Shown piece after piece: positions 8,997 to 17,546 of a stretch of DNA of 64,000 nt. Source of the DNA: Fundicoccus ignavus (GTDB lineage Bacteria > Bacillota > Bacilli > Lactobacillales > Aerococcaceae). The stretch's first letter is position 1; the number at the start of each line of letters is the position of its first letter. The notes under the pieces were generated by a model. It was not told the DNA's origin. It saw only the letters and a program-made list of their open reading frames with translations, and made no database searches. Both the position numbers and the translations under genes were made by a program. The DNA lies in assembly GCF_009659375.1 (NCBI RefSeq), contig NZ_WJQT01000001.1:124001-188000 (forward strand), written 5' to 3'.

Positions 8997-9018
8997 ATAA
9001 AAACGCACGCGTTTTTAT
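8997..9018. promoter_or_regulatory. 22-bp palindrome before a truncated membrane-protein gene
   Basis: ATAAAAACGC and GCGTTTTTAT are perfect inverted arms around AC, ending 19 bases before the start codon of the next gene. This resembles an operator, or a strong hairpin in the 5' leader. The intact paralogue at 60.6 kb does not have the same sequence upstream. Confidence 0.5.
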
Positions 9019-9037
9019 AGATGAAAGGCGGAAAGTT

Positions 9038-9522
9038 ATGGAAAAATCTAAGCAGACCATGGAGTTATATGTCCAGTCTAATCAAGCGCTCGATTTGGCT
9101 CAGAAACATCAAGTTCAATTACTGATCGGTGAACGTAAGTTTACGTTACAATCTGATCTGGTAAATAAAGGGAATCAAGTCGCCGCCTTAAGACAATTTC
9201 TAATTCCTTCATTGCTTGTCACCGCAATCTTTTTCTTCTTCCTCATTAGAGGTCAACAAATGATTGCCTTGACCGGTGATTTTTCGATTTCAAGTACGGT
9301 CACTTCACTAGGTGTCATAAGTGGTGTTTTATCCTTTGCTTACTATTTTGTTCACTAGAAGAAAAAAGGCCACGCCAATTTAGAACAAATATTCTGGCGG
9401 AATTTCCCGACAATTCTTATTTCATTTACCATCATTCTTTTACTTACACTACTGTTTTCATTTTATTTACTTTCAAGCGTTTTCGTCAATCTTTCCTTGG
9501 ATCTTTATTTATCTACCTTAAA
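9038..9522 (+). pseudogene. Truncated paralogue of the DUF998-like membrane protein at 60580
   Basis: Encodes MEKSKQTMELYVQSNQALDL and continues closely similar to the protein at 60580-61752, including RQFLIPS, GDFSISS and SFAYYFV. A TAG stop (9356-9358) replaces the Trp codon of the intact copy. After it the similarity continues in frame (KGHANLEQIFWRNFPT, VFVNLSLDLYLSTL) up to about 9520, where it ends abruptly, leaving out more than half of the protein. It has a good ribosome site (AAAGGCGG). It could still yield a 106-aa two-helix peptide, but it reads as a decayed duplicate. Bases 9523-9607 hold nothing recognisable. Confidence 0.85.
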
Positions 9523-9607
9523 ATTTCTTATAATAAAAGCAAGAATTATCTATTTAGTATTTACGTAATGTTGTCGGGTCTCTTCTTTAGCTAATTTTGC
9601 TATAAAC

Positions 9608-10231
9608 TTAATAAGTTACTGTGTCAGCTAATTCAATCGTTATGGCATAAACTTCTTCAACATATTCAAAAATCTGAGGTTCAACATCATAATAATTATA
9701 TTCATATACAAATTCATTCATTGTATTCAACGCTCCACCTTCTGTCAAATAGAAAATACCCAGAACCGCTTTATCCTTTTCAAATTCAACTTTATCATAA
9801 AACTGACCTTTCAATACGAACTCCATCTTATGAGGACTATCCACTTCTGTTGGGTAGAACTTTGAATAAAGATTGTAAATAGAGTGGTCTTCTAGGGAAG
9901 CATTCGGTCTAAATATTATTTGCGGAGAATAAGTTAAATCAAAAGACATCAGAGTATCTTTCCCTTCGACTTTCTGGGACAGTATTTCATCCTCTTCCCA
10001 TACGCCTTCAGGAGTTAATCTTTCAAAATTAACGTGTAATGTTTGAGGATAGCTGTTTAAAATTATGTTGTAAATTGTTGGTTTGTAACGCACCATATCC
10101 ATGATGACTTGTTGCTCTTCTGTCAATTGTATTTTTTCAAAAGTATCACGATCACTAGCTAAAACTGGTTTATTCACAAAAAGACTGGAGACTACCATCA
10201 ATAGAGTGATCATACGTTTCTTAGTAATCAT
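9608..10231 (-). CDS. Secreted protein of unknown function
   Basis: About 207 aa, not recognised. It begins MITKKRMITLLMVVSSLFVN and has a signal peptide with probable cleavage after VLA (near residue 26); the mature part is acidic and rich in Phe and Tyr with alternating hydrophobic residues, suggesting beta structure. I chose the ATG at 10231 because AAAGGG lies 9 bases upstream; an ATG nine bases earlier abuts that site. It is transcribed towards the truncated membrane-protein gene and divergently from the PfkB kinase, with a 24-bp palindrome between. No cysteine lipobox or cell-wall anchor is seen, so it is probably released. Confidence 0.6.
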   Translation of the reverse strand: MITKKRMITLLMVVSSLFVNKPVLASDRDTFEKIQLTEEQQVIMDMVRYKPTIYNIILNSYPQTLHVNFERLTPEGVWEEDEILSQKVEGKDTLMSFDLTYSPQIIFRPNASLEDHSIYNLYSKFYPTEVDSPHKMEFVLKGQFYDKVEFEKDKAVLGIFYLTEGGALNTMNEFVYEYNYYDVEPQIFEYVEEVYAITIELADTVTY

Positions 10232-10280
10232 ACATCTCATCCCTTTTCTATAAATTCCTATAAAGGATATGCATCCTATA

Positions 10281-10304
10281 TAGTTATATTATATAATATA
10301 ACTA
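10281..10304. promoter_or_regulatory. 24-bp perfect palindrome between divergent genes
   Basis: TAGTTATATTAT is followed immediately by its exact reverse complement ATAATATAACTA. A second small inverted repeat (AGGAT-atgc-ATCCT) lies at 10264-10277. The position between the divergent secreted-protein and kinase genes fits an operator for a dimeric repressor, but no regulator gene is adjacent. Confidence 0.5.
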
Positions 10305-10399
10305 CATATATGAAAGGGGTTTTACCATTACCCAAGATTATTTAGTCAGTTGATGGATTGGACCTCGCAGAAATAACTCAAGGAAAGGTAAGAAGAGTC

Positions 10400-11290
10400 A
10401 TGGAACATAGAGTGTTAAGTTATGGGTCTTTAAATATTGACCGTGTCTATTCAGTTCCGCACATGGTACGTCCTGGTGAAACTATGTCATCCACGGCTTA
10501 CAATGAATATGTCGGAGGTAAAGGACTGAACCAATCAATTGCGCTAGCGCGTTCAGGGATGAAAGTGTATCATGCCGGAGCGGTTGGGTCAGATGGTGAA
10601 GTTTTGCTCGAAACGTTGAAAGAAGATCAAATAAATATAGAATTCGTTAAACGAACACAAGAAAAGAGTGGTCATGCGATTATTCAAGTAGATGATAGTG
10701 GACAGAATAGTATTCTTCTTTTTTCGGGAGCGAATTTTTCAATACTTGAAGAGGATGTTGAAGGTGTCTTTGATCATTTTGAAAGTGGGGATATTCTTCT
10801 GATTCAAAATGAAATAAATTGTCTTAAGCAGATTATTGATTTAGCGGATAAAAAGGGCATGAGGATATTTTTTAATCCTTCGCCTTTTAATGAGGATATC
10901 TTTAATTTACCTTTAGAAAAAATTGATTGGTTTTTACTTAATGAAATTGAGGCGCAACAGATTACTCAAATGGAAGTAAGGGATGACGATTTATTGGTAT
11001 CAATTCTGAAAGAACACTTTCCTCAAGCCAATTTTGTGATTACTTTGGGTGAACAAGGAAGTATGTGTTCAATGGGGGATAAACTATATCGTCAATCAAT
11101 TTATCCAACAGAAGTAGTGGATACAACCGGTGCAGGTGATACTTTTACGGGCTATTTTATTTCCTCTTTATTGGAAACTGGTGCGTTGGATAAAGCGCTT
11201 GATGTCGCAAGTAAGGCCTCGTCTATCTCTGTATCAAGAAAGGGAGCTTCTTCTTCAATACCATACAAAGAAGAAGTTAAGAATGATTAA
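10400..11290 (+). CDS. PfkB-family carbohydrate kinase (ribokinase-like)
   Basis: 296-aa kinase that phosphorylates a sugar or nucleoside with ATP. The N-terminus has the ribokinase pattern SYGSLNIDRVYSVPHMVRPGE, then YVGGKGLNQSIALAR (sugar-binding GG and N), and the C-terminus has the PfkB signature DTTGAGDTFTGYF with the catalytic Asp. The substrate cannot be fixed from sequence; ribokinase and nucleoside kinases of this fold are possible. I start at the ATG at 10400, where the family N-terminus begins, with AGGAAAGG upstream; an upstream in-frame TTG would add 14 unconserved residues. It is followed by a terminator and then a broken M20 peptidase gene. Confidence 0.85.
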   Translation: MEHRVLSYGSLNIDRVYSVPHMVRPGETMSSTAYNEYVGGKGLNQSIALARSGMKVYHAGAVGSDGEVLLETLKEDQINIEFVKRTQEKSGHAIIQVDDSGQNSILLFSGANFSILEEDVEGVFDHFESGDILLIQNEINCLKQIIDLADKKGMRIFFNPSPFNEDIFNLPLEKIDWFLLNEIEAQQITQMEVRDDDLLVSILKEHFPQANFVITLGEQGSMCSMGDKLYRQSIYPTEVVDTTGAGDTFTGYFISSLLETGALDKALDVASKASSISVSRKGASSSIPYKEEVKND

Positions 11291-11306
11291 TATCCAGAAG
11301 ATTTTG

Positions 11307-11345
11307 GAAGTATCAATGCTTGATGCATTGGTACTTCTTATTTAT
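11307..11345 (+). terminator. Terminator after the PfkB kinase
   Basis: GAAGTATCAATGC pairs with GCATTGGTACTTC around TTGAT, followed by a T-rich stretch. Confidence 0.65.
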
Positions 11346-11383
11346 GACGATAGTAAATCACTTGATTAAATGAGGGAGATTGA

Positions 11384-12007
11384 ATGACTAAGCAAAATGA
11401 TGAATCCTAAATTGATGCGATGATTATTGGGGAACCTACTAGTAATCAATTATGTCTATCACATAAAGGTGCGCTTTGGTTTAAAGTGACGACATCAGGC
11501 AAAATACGGTTCCATGCCAGAACTGGGATTAATGCAATAGAGCGAATGCTTGAGCTGATACCCAAATTGAAGAACTTGTTAAATGAAATGATCGAACACG
11601 TTGATATACTAGGTGAAACTACATGGTCCATAAATCGCATGGAAGGTGGAGAGTCTACTAACATTGTTCCCGATTTTTGTTCTGTGGAAGTTGATATGCG
11701 AATTCTTCCGAATCAGAATATAGAGCACTTAAGACAAAAAATTAAGAATACTATTGAAGAAGACTTTTCAAAAGAACTTGGCTTTGCTCGTAAATTTGAG
11801 GTGCTTAATGAAAAACCACCATTATCTACGAATAAATCCAATGATTTTGTTGAATTAACAAGTAATGTATTAACTGATTATACTGGGAAGGAAACAAAAG
11901 CAGGTGAAACGAAACTTGCACATACAACCAATGAAAGTGTCTTAATACAAGAATTTTACGATGCAATTGACATTTACTCACACCTTATTAATCGTTATTT
12001 CAGCTGA
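11384..12007 (+). pseudogene. Doubly deleted M20-family peptidase (ArgE/DapE-like)
   Basis: Starts with a good ribosome site (GAGGGAG) and MTKQNDES, then a TAA, and continues in the same frame with MIIGEPTSNQLCLSHKGALW, the middle of an M20 metallopeptidase. The N-terminal catalytic, metal-binding half (about 160 residues) is missing. The dimerisation domain follows (STNIVPDFCSVEVDMRILP). A second deletion seems to join DYTGKETKAG directly to ETKLAHTTNESV, removing the usual TDAxxF region near the C-terminus. It ends with the typical IQEFYDAIDIY. It cannot be active. Confidence 0.85.
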
Positions 12008-12251
12008 AAATAAATTATGAGAGATATACCATTATAATTTTCGTCAAATACAATGAGTTCGCAAGTCAGAGTTATGTTAGGGGTCTGACAAGATAGGAAC
12101 TTAGTATGATGAAGTTTCGGATGTCTTGAAAGCAGCCAAAGCTATATTCAGAATAAATCAGTAAAATAATATCCAGGCTTCAACTACTTATTTAAAGTCG
12201 CCCATATTATCATTAAAGATAATAATTATCTAAATTAATAAAATCCTTAAA

Positions 12252-12286
12252 ATGGGCAAAATGCTTTTACAAGTGTTTTTGCCCAT
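12252..12286. repeat. Stem-loop in the 12008-12444 intergenic region
   Basis: ATGGGCAAAA pairs with TTTTGCCCAT over a 15-base loop. It could be a remnant terminator or an insertion-sequence end. Otherwise the 437 bases between the M20 remnant and the DUF898 gene contain no gene I can support. Confidence 0.4.
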
Positions 12287-12444
12287 TGATGTTATCGTCT
12301 TAATTTGCGCTACTTAAATGAGTCTTCAAGAACATAAAATAATAACACTAAATAAATTTGTAAGGATTCAAGTTAAGAGCGCGATAGATGAATCAGACAG
12401 ACAATTAATTCAGTTACATGAAAATAACAAGAAATATTGTATCG

Positions 12445-12756
12445 TTAATTTAAGAATGTTGTATTTCTTACTTTCCATTGTTCTAACTTAATCCCAACCC
12501 AAAAACCATAGATACCTAAAGTAATGATCGTTAATAACAACCATTTAATCCATTGGGTAAATAAAGACACTGCCGTCCCATTAAATTTAAGTCTTCTTCC
12601 TTCAATGGTAGTGTGGTTGATTTTCCAACCGTAAACTAAGCATAAGGCCCAAGGGAAGCAAATACCGAAAGTAATTGCAGTGATGAAGTATCCTATAATC
12701 GATAGAACGATTAATTCAAATAAGCCGCCATCGAATTCGCTAGTGTTTAGATTCAT
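12445..12756 (-). CDS. DUF898-like small membrane protein
   Basis: 103 aa with two to three membrane segments (about residues 12-45 and 70-92). The run GRRLKFNGTAVSLFTQWIKW and the following LGIYGFW match the repeated unit of DUF898 (YjgN-like) proteins, which often have several copies; here there is roughly one and a half. Function is unknown. The ribosome site AGAGGTG is seven bases upstream of the ATG. It is a single gene with two 21-bp direct repeats in its promoter region. Confidence 0.7.
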   Translation of the reverse strand: MNLNTSEFDGGLFELIVLSIIGYFITAITFGICFPWALCLVYGWKINHTTIEGRRLKFNGTAVSLFTQWIKWLLLTIITLGIYGFWVGIKLEQWKVRNTTFLN

Positions 12757-12785
12757 TTATACACCTCTTTTTTTATCTTTACATA

Positions 12786-12827
12786 GTATACTATATTTGT
12801 ATGATGGTATACTACGTTTGTGTGATG
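12786..12827. repeat. Tandem 21-bp direct repeat in the DUF898 promoter region
   Basis: Two adjacent 21-base units, GTATACTATATTTGTATGATG and GTATACTACGTTTGTGTGATG, match at 18 positions. Each starts with the palindrome GTATAC, so the boxes lie two helical turns apart. On the minus strand they supply TATACT-like -10 elements. Cooperative regulator binding is possible. Confidence 0.55.
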
Positions 12828-13111
12828 AATTGATAGAGAAGGAATCTCTTGAGTAATGAACAAGAGTGAAGGCTGGCGGATAATTATGAGTGTGAATAAT
12901 GTGTTTTTTTCAATAAATGTATTGGCTCCATTTTTAAGCAGTAATTTTAGTTAGTTTACGCTCATAATCTTTACGAAATATTATATAATAATGGGTCATT
13001 TTTTATGCAAAGCTATGTTAATATATTGACTAGATATTTTGAAAATCAGGAGTCTATACAACTAGAAGGAGTGTATGTATCTTCTAAATAGATAGTAAAA
13101 GGAGTGTTAAA

Positions 13112-14059
13112 ATGGAAATAACTAAAAAGCCAATGAGAATTGTCCCAATACTATCGTTCATCGTCGCTTTTGCGATGATATTATTCTCGTGGTGGTTCCT
13201 GGAATCGCCGATTATGGTTAGTTTAACAGAGTATGTGACGGCAGAACTAGATGCGATGAGGGAGATTGTCATTCAATTAACGGCTATATCGACGATTAGT
13301 TCAACGGCTTTAACATTATTACCTGGTGATGTAGCAACGCCTTTGGCAGAAAACTTGGCAGATATTTCAGACTATTTATTAATTGTCTTTGCGGCATTAT
13401 GGTTACAGAAATATCTCTTTTCTTCGATGGGTATCATTGTATTGAAATACTTAATACCAGCTGGGATGTCGCTTATCATCGCTGCAGGTGTCCTGGATTT
13501 GTTCAACCTTAGTCCAAATCTATCCGACAAAATACGATATTTTGGAAAGAGAATTGCTTTCTTTGGGACAATTGTTTTCTTAGTCGTACCAACGACACTA
13601 TTTATTACGAGCCAAATTGAGGATACGTATCAAACGACAATTAACCAAACGATTGAACAAGCGAACCAAGTGCAAACTGAACTATCAGATGAAGCGGTTG
13701 AACAAGACGCGAATCAAGAAGAAACAACCAATGATAACTTTCTCGGTCAAGTGTCTGATTTTGTTACAGACGGTGTTGATAGTGTTGTTGATTTCACGAC
13801 AGGTGCGATTGAACACGTAACGTCAGTGGTGTCTGATTTACCAGATAAATTTATGATCACATTGAATAATTTGATTGATTCGGTTGCGGTTTTAATTGTT
13901 GTAAATTGTATTGCGCCGCTATTGGTATTCTCTTTCTTAATCTGGGTTGTTAAGATGATTTTCCAACTCGATTTAAGTCCAAGTTCGAATACTCTGCCTA
14001 AATTTAGACCTATTGTTTCGGCAGTTAGAAAGAGAACATTTTCATTAAAAAAGAAATAA
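13112..14059 (+). CDS. Multi-pass membrane protein of unknown function
   Basis: 315 aa, not recognised. Hydrophobic segments lie near residues 10-32, 88-105, 108-130, 148-166 and 252-282. Between the fourth and last segments is a long hydrophilic loop (about 168-245) rich in Gln, Glu, Asp, Thr and Val, with a likely coiled-coil part (INQTIEQANQVQTELSDEAV). The C-terminus is strongly basic (RKRTFSLKKK), consistent with a cytoplasmic tail. The ribosome site AAAAGGAG is well placed. It is monocistronic with its own terminator. Confidence 0.7.
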   Translation: MEITKKPMRIVPILSFIVAFAMILFSWWFLESPIMVSLTEYVTAELDAMREIVIQLTAISTISSTALTLLPGDVATPLAENLADISDYLLIVFAALWLQKYLFSSMGIIVLKYLIPAGMSLIIAAGVLDLFNLSPNLSDKIRYFGKRIAFFGTIVFLVVPTTLFITSQIEDTYQTTINQTIEQANQVQTELSDEAVEQDANQEETTNDNFLGQVSDFVTDGVDSVVDFTTGAIEHVTSVVSDLPDKFMITLNNLIDSVAVLIVVNCIAPLLVFSFLIWVVKMIFQLDLSPSSNTLPKFRPIVSAVRKRTFSLKKK

Positions 14060-14095
14060 ATGAGTATCTAATGAAATCAAACTTAAGATAAATAC

Positions 14096-14147
14096 GCACA
14101 GAGCACCAAAGCAGTAGTGACTTGCTTAGGGATTCTGTGCATTTTTT
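14096..14147 (+). terminator. Terminator after the 13112 membrane-protein gene
   Basis: GCACAGA pairs with TCTGTGC, with AAGCA/TTGCTT pairing inside, followed by ATTTTTTT. Confidence 0.75.
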
Positions 14148-14303
14148 TATATAAGGGACTATAAGATTTGTGATGATATCTCAAGCTTGATGCTTCCTCA
14201 ACTAATTAATTTCCAAGACGGTGGCCGCATGCGAATCGTTACACTTGTGAGGGCTTTTCTAGCCCAATCGGCTAGGCCTATCTAATTTGCTAAGTTGCAT
14301 TTA

Positions 14304-14393
14304 ATATTCCAATGAAAGTCACGTCGTAATAGTTAATTAAACTTGCTAAATAGAATTTAAGGGTCTCGTACAAGTCCAAGATTATTTTTTTTG
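14304..14393 (+). repeat. Decayed repeat, copy 1 of 3
   Basis: Similar to 16815-16903 and 22001-22090, sharing (T)ATTCCAA, TTAAA-TTGCTAA and GAATTTAAGG. In copies 2 and 3 the same frame reads Y-Y/I-Y-Q-V-K-x-A-K-x-N-L; this copy has several stops in that frame. The preceding bases (14200-14290) also resemble 21830-21920 (TTTCCAAG and TCGGCTAGGC). This appears to be a decayed gene or intergenic repeat family. Confidence 0.5.
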
Positions 14394-14421
14394 ATCTAAC
14401 AGCTATAGAAAACGATAGTTA

Positions 14422-14592
14422 ATGTTTTCAATGGCTTTATTAATCGTGAGCTTGGTGTTAGGGTTGATTGTAGTTGGGGATGGTCGTATTGGGAAAAAAT
14501 CGGTAAAGGAAGAAGAAATAGAATTAGCCCGAAAACAATTAACGACCTATCAGTTATTTATCATAGATAATGGGGCATGTTTGGCAAAGTAA
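14422..14592 (+). CDS. Possible 56-aa membrane peptide or gene remnant
   Basis: An open frame of 56 codons begins MFSMALLIVSLVLGLIVVG, one membrane helix, followed by a charged part (KKSVKEEEIELARKQL). No convincing ribosome site precedes it. It follows directly on the decayed repeat, so it may be the tail of the same broken gene. Bases 14593-14760 contain a further open stretch ending in VKKQKK that I cannot assign. Confidence 0.3.
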   Translation: MFSMALLIVSLVLGLIVVGDGRIGKKSVKEEEIELARKQLTTYQLFIIDNGACLAK

Positions 14593-14760
14593 AATAAGGG
14601 GGGCTTTGTCTCTTTATGATTTAATCAGAAGCGTGAAGCTTAATCATAAACCCTTTCATCATGGAGTTAATTGTCTATTCAATAAAATAATACAGATTGA
14701 ACAGTTAGGTGAAACAGTAAAAAAACAGAAGAAATAGCATAAAAGAGGTGTCAAGATAGG

Positions 14761-14788
14761 TTGGATATAAAACAGTTTCTGATATAAT
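14761..14788 (+). promoter_or_regulatory. Promoter of spxB
   Basis: TTGGAT (14761-14766) and TATAAT (14783-14788) are 16 bases apart. This leaves a leader of about 120 bases before the start codon. Confidence 0.6.
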
Positions 14789-14917
14789 GATTTATGCAAA
14801 GCACAATAATGCCTATTTAACCTTGTTAAATCAATGTTTTTGGAATTGGTTTGAATTGGGGAAGGTTAACGATGGGGAAAATTATTTTGTTTATAATTTA
14901 TTAGGGGGATTATTACA

Positions 14918-16699
14918 ATGACAGTTGGTAAGACAAAAGTTAGTACAGCTTCTTTAAAAGTAATGGCAGATTGGGGTATTGAAACAATTTACGGTATTCC
15001 ATCAGGTACTTTAGCTCCATTAATGGAAGCTTTAGGTGAACAAGAAGAAACAAACATTGAATTTCTTCAAGTTAAGCACGAAGAAGTTGCTGCAAAAGCA
15101 GCTGTAATGCAATGGAAATTTGGTGGTAAAATTGGTGTTTGTGTGGGATCTGGTGGACCTGGTGCGTCTCACTTAATCAACGGTCTTTACGATGCAGCTA
15201 TGGATAACACGCCAGTATTAGCTATCTTAGGATCTCGTCCACTAAAAGAATTAAACATGGATGCATTCCAAGAATTAAACCAAAACCCAATGTTTGCGAA
15301 CATTGCAGTTTACAACCGTCGTGTTGCTTACGCTGAACAATTACCTAAATTAGTTGACGAAGCAATCCGTACTGCTATCGCTAAACGTGGGGTTGCTGTA
15401 TTAGAAGTTCCTGGAGACTTTGGTTTCCACGAAATGGATAACGATGCATTTTACTCTTCAGCTAAAAGCTTCCGTGATTATACATCTTCACCAATTAACG
15501 AAGCTGATATCGACGCAGCAGTTGAAGTGTTAAATAACTCTAAACGTCCTGTAATTTATGCAGGTGTTGGGACTATGGGACACGGTCCTGCAGTAACAGA
15601 ATTATCTCGCTTAATCAAAGCACCAGTCATTGTAACTGGTAAAAACTACGAGACTTTCGAATATGATTTTGAAGCGCTAGCTGGTTCTACTTACCGTGTT
15701 GGTTGGAAACCTGCTAACGAGACAATCAAAGAAGCTGACACAGTTATCTTTATTGGATCAAACTTCCCGTTTGCTGAAGTAGATAAAACATTCGAAAACA
15801 TTGAAAAATTCATCCAAATTGACAACAACCCAGTAATGCTAGGTAAACGTCACAATGCTGATGTTGCAATTCTTGGAGATGCTGGTGAAGCAGTTCATTC
15901 ATTATTAGCTAAAGTTACTCCAGTTGAAGAATCAGCTTGGTGGAACGCTAACTTGAAAAACATTCAAAACTGGCGTGAGTACATGACGAAATTAGAAACA
16001 AAAGAAAGTGGCGCTTTACAACTTTATCAAGTGTACAATGCAATCAACAAGTATGCTGATGAAGATGCAATCTACTCAATTGACGTTGGTAACTCAACTC
16101 AAACATCTATTCGTCACTTACACATGACTCCTAAAAACATGTGGAGAACTTCTCCATTGTTTGCATCAATGGGTATTGCATTACCTGGTGGTATCGCAGC
16201 TAAGAAAGTTTACCCAGAACGTCAAGCATGGAACTTAGCTGGTGACGGTGCGTTCTCAATGAACTACCAAGATATCGTTACAAACGTACGTTACGATTTA
16301 CCAGTTATCAACGTAGTATTCACAAACACTGAGTATGGTTTCATTAAGAATAAATACGAAGATACAAACGCAAACACGTTTGGTACTGAATTTACAGACG
16401 TTGACTACGCTAAGATTGCTGAAGCACAAGGTGCAGTTGGTTTCACAGTAAGTCGTATCGAAGACATGGACCAAGTAATGGCTGACGCTGTTAAAGCTTA
16501 CAAAGAAGGTAAAACTGTTGTTATTGATGCTAAAATTACTAAAGATCGTCCAATTCCAGTTGAAACATTGAAATTAGACCCAACATTGTACTCTGCAGAA
16601 GAAATCGCAGCTTACAAAGAAAAATATGAAGCAGAAGAATTAGTACCATTCAGCGAATTCTTAAAAGCTGAAGGTTTAACTTCTAAAGTAGCTAAATAA
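14918..16699 (+). CDS. spxB: Pyruvate oxidase (H2O2-forming)
   Basis: 593-aa thiamine-diphosphate and FAD enzyme converting pyruvate, phosphate and oxygen to acetyl phosphate, CO2 and H2O2. The N-terminal TPP pyrimidine-binding domain holds the catalytic Glu region [12 protein letters not shown]. The middle FAD-binding domain (about 190-345) follows. The C-terminal TPP pyrophosphate domain has the GDG...N motif, seen as [20 protein letters not shown]. Length matches streptococcal SpxB (591). Codon use is strongly biased to preferred codons, suggesting high expression. The Shine-Dalgarno is AGGGGG. It is monocistronic with a strong terminator and is likely a main aerobic peroxide source with GlpO. 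Confidence 0.95.
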   Translation: MTVGKTKVSTASLKVMADWGIETIYGIPSGTLAPLMEALGEQEETNIEFLQVKHEEVAAKAAVMQWKFGGKIGVCVGSGGPGASHLINGLYDAAMDNTPVLAILGSRPLKELNMDAFQELNQNPMFANIAVYNRRVAYAEQLPKLVDEAIRTAIAKRGVAVLEVPGDFGFHEMDNDAFYSSAKSFRDYTSSPINEADIDAAVEVLNNSKRPVIYAGVGTMGHGPAVTELSRLIKAPVIVTGKNYETFEYDFEALAGSTYRVGWKPANETIKEADTVIFIGSNFPFAEVDKTFENIEKFIQIDNNPVMLGKRHNADVAILGDAGEAVHSLLAKVTPVEESAWWNANLKNIQNWREYMTKLETKESGALQLYQVYNAINKYADEDAIYSIDVGNSTQTSIRHLHMTPKNMWRTSPLFASMGIALPGGIAAKKVYPERQAWNLAGDGAFSMNYQDIVTNVRYDLPVINVVFTNTEYGFIKNKYEDTNANTFGTEFTDVDYAKIAEAQGAVGFTVSRIEDMDQVMADAVKAYKEGKTVVIDAKITKDRPIPVETLKLDPTLYSAEEIAAYKEKYEAEELVPFSEFLKAEGLTSKVAK

Positions 16700-16725
16700 T
16701 TTTCTGGATTAACAGATTAATTAAT

Positions 16726-16763
16726 AAAGACGAGTCGCTTATTATAGTGACTCGTCTTTTTAT
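16726..16763 (+). terminator. Terminator of spxB
   Basis: AAAGACGAGTC and GACTCGTCTTT are perfect inverted arms, followed by a T-run. Confidence 0.85.
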
Positions 16764-16814
16764 TTCATTATAAGTTTTATGTCGATTTAGCAAACGTTAT
16801 ACTTTGCTCAGCTA

Positions 16815-16903
16815 CGTTGGGTATTCCAACAAAAGTAAAGCTATATATCAAGTTAAAACTGCTAAAAAGAATTTAGAGACCTTGGACTCGATGGAGGATA
16901 TCG
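16815..16903 (+). repeat. Decayed repeat, copy 2 of 3
   Basis: About three quarters identical to 22001-22090. In frame it reads GYSNKSKAIYQVKTAKKNL, against GIPTRVSLYYQVKIAKRNL in copy 3. It is fused to a short open frame beginning at 16804 that I do not consider a gene. Confidence 0.55.
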
Positions 16904-16975
16904 TTTATATGAAATTCACAATGTGCGTATTGTTTAGTATTTTGCTATGCTTAGGGTGTTTAGGGGGAGAGTTTG

Positions 16976-17362
16976 ATGAAATTTTATATCGCATCGAGTT
17001 TCGGCAATGTTGAACAGGTACGAACGTTGTCGCGTCAATTGACATTAAAGGGCTGGACTCATACGTATGATTGGACTCAATATGGTAGGGCGGATAGTTT
17101 AGAAAAATTGGCAGAGTTGGGTTCGTTAGAGGTGAATGCAGTGAAGGCTGCAGATGTCTTGGTGATTTTATTGCCTGCGGGTAAGGGAAGTCATACTGAA
17201 TTTGGAATTGCGTTAGGGCTTGGAAAGACGATTTATTTGTATTCACCAACTAATCACATTTATGACTGTGATCAGCCGAGTACTTTTTATCATGTAGAGG
17301 GTGTTCATAAATTTGCGGGTGAGTTTGAAGATTTTATAAAGTATTTATTAGAAGAATTATAA
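16976..17362 (+). CDS. Nucleoside 2-deoxyribosyltransferase-like protein
   Basis: 128-aa protein of the nucleoside 2-deoxyribosyltransferase superfamily. It has KFYIASSFGNVEQV at the N-terminus, THTYDWT in the second strand and ADVLVILLPAGKGSHTEFGIALGLGK, where the Glu in HTEFG matches the family's nucleophilic glutamate. Relatives move deoxyribose between bases or hydrolyse nucleotides; small members like this are often uncharacterised. I chose the ATG at 16976, with GGGGGAG upstream, over a TTG three bases before. It is a single gene with its own terminator. Confidence 0.75.
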   Translation: MKFYIASSFGNVEQVRTLSRQLTLKGWTHTYDWTQYGRADSLEKLAELGSLEVNAVKAADVLVILLPAGKGSHTEFGIALGLGKTIYLYSPTNHIYDCDQPSTFYHVEGVHKFAGEFEDFIKYLLEEL

Positions 17363-17369
17363 ATTCAGG

Positions 17370-17397
17370 GCTCGCTGTTAATCGGTGAGCTTTTTTA
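17370..17397 (+). terminator. Terminator after the deoxyribosyltransferase-like gene
   Basis: GCTCGC pairs with GTGAGC over an eight- to nine-base loop, followed by six T. Confidence 0.65.
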
Positions 17398-17432
17398 TAG
17401 TCGCAACAAGAGTGTATCATCAGTACGATTAT

Positions 17433-17441
17433 TGATATAAT
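17433..17441 (+). promoter_or_regulatory. Extended -10 promoter of the hydrolase/acyltransferase/DUF6320 operon
   Basis: TG-A-TATAAT lies 106 bases before the hydrolase start codon; no clear -35 is seen. Confidence 0.5.
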
Positions 17442-17546
17442 CAGGATAAGAAAGCAAGGAAATTTGAGTGCCTACTTGTTGCGGCTTGCTTTTCGTCACA
17501 ACATCAGACAGAATACAATAAACTACTTATAAATGAGGAAACTATT

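Noticed and set aside
16804-17013. A 69-codon open frame upstream of the deoxyribosyltransferase-like gene.
   Set aside because: Overlaps a decayed repeat and the next real gene, and has no ribosome site.
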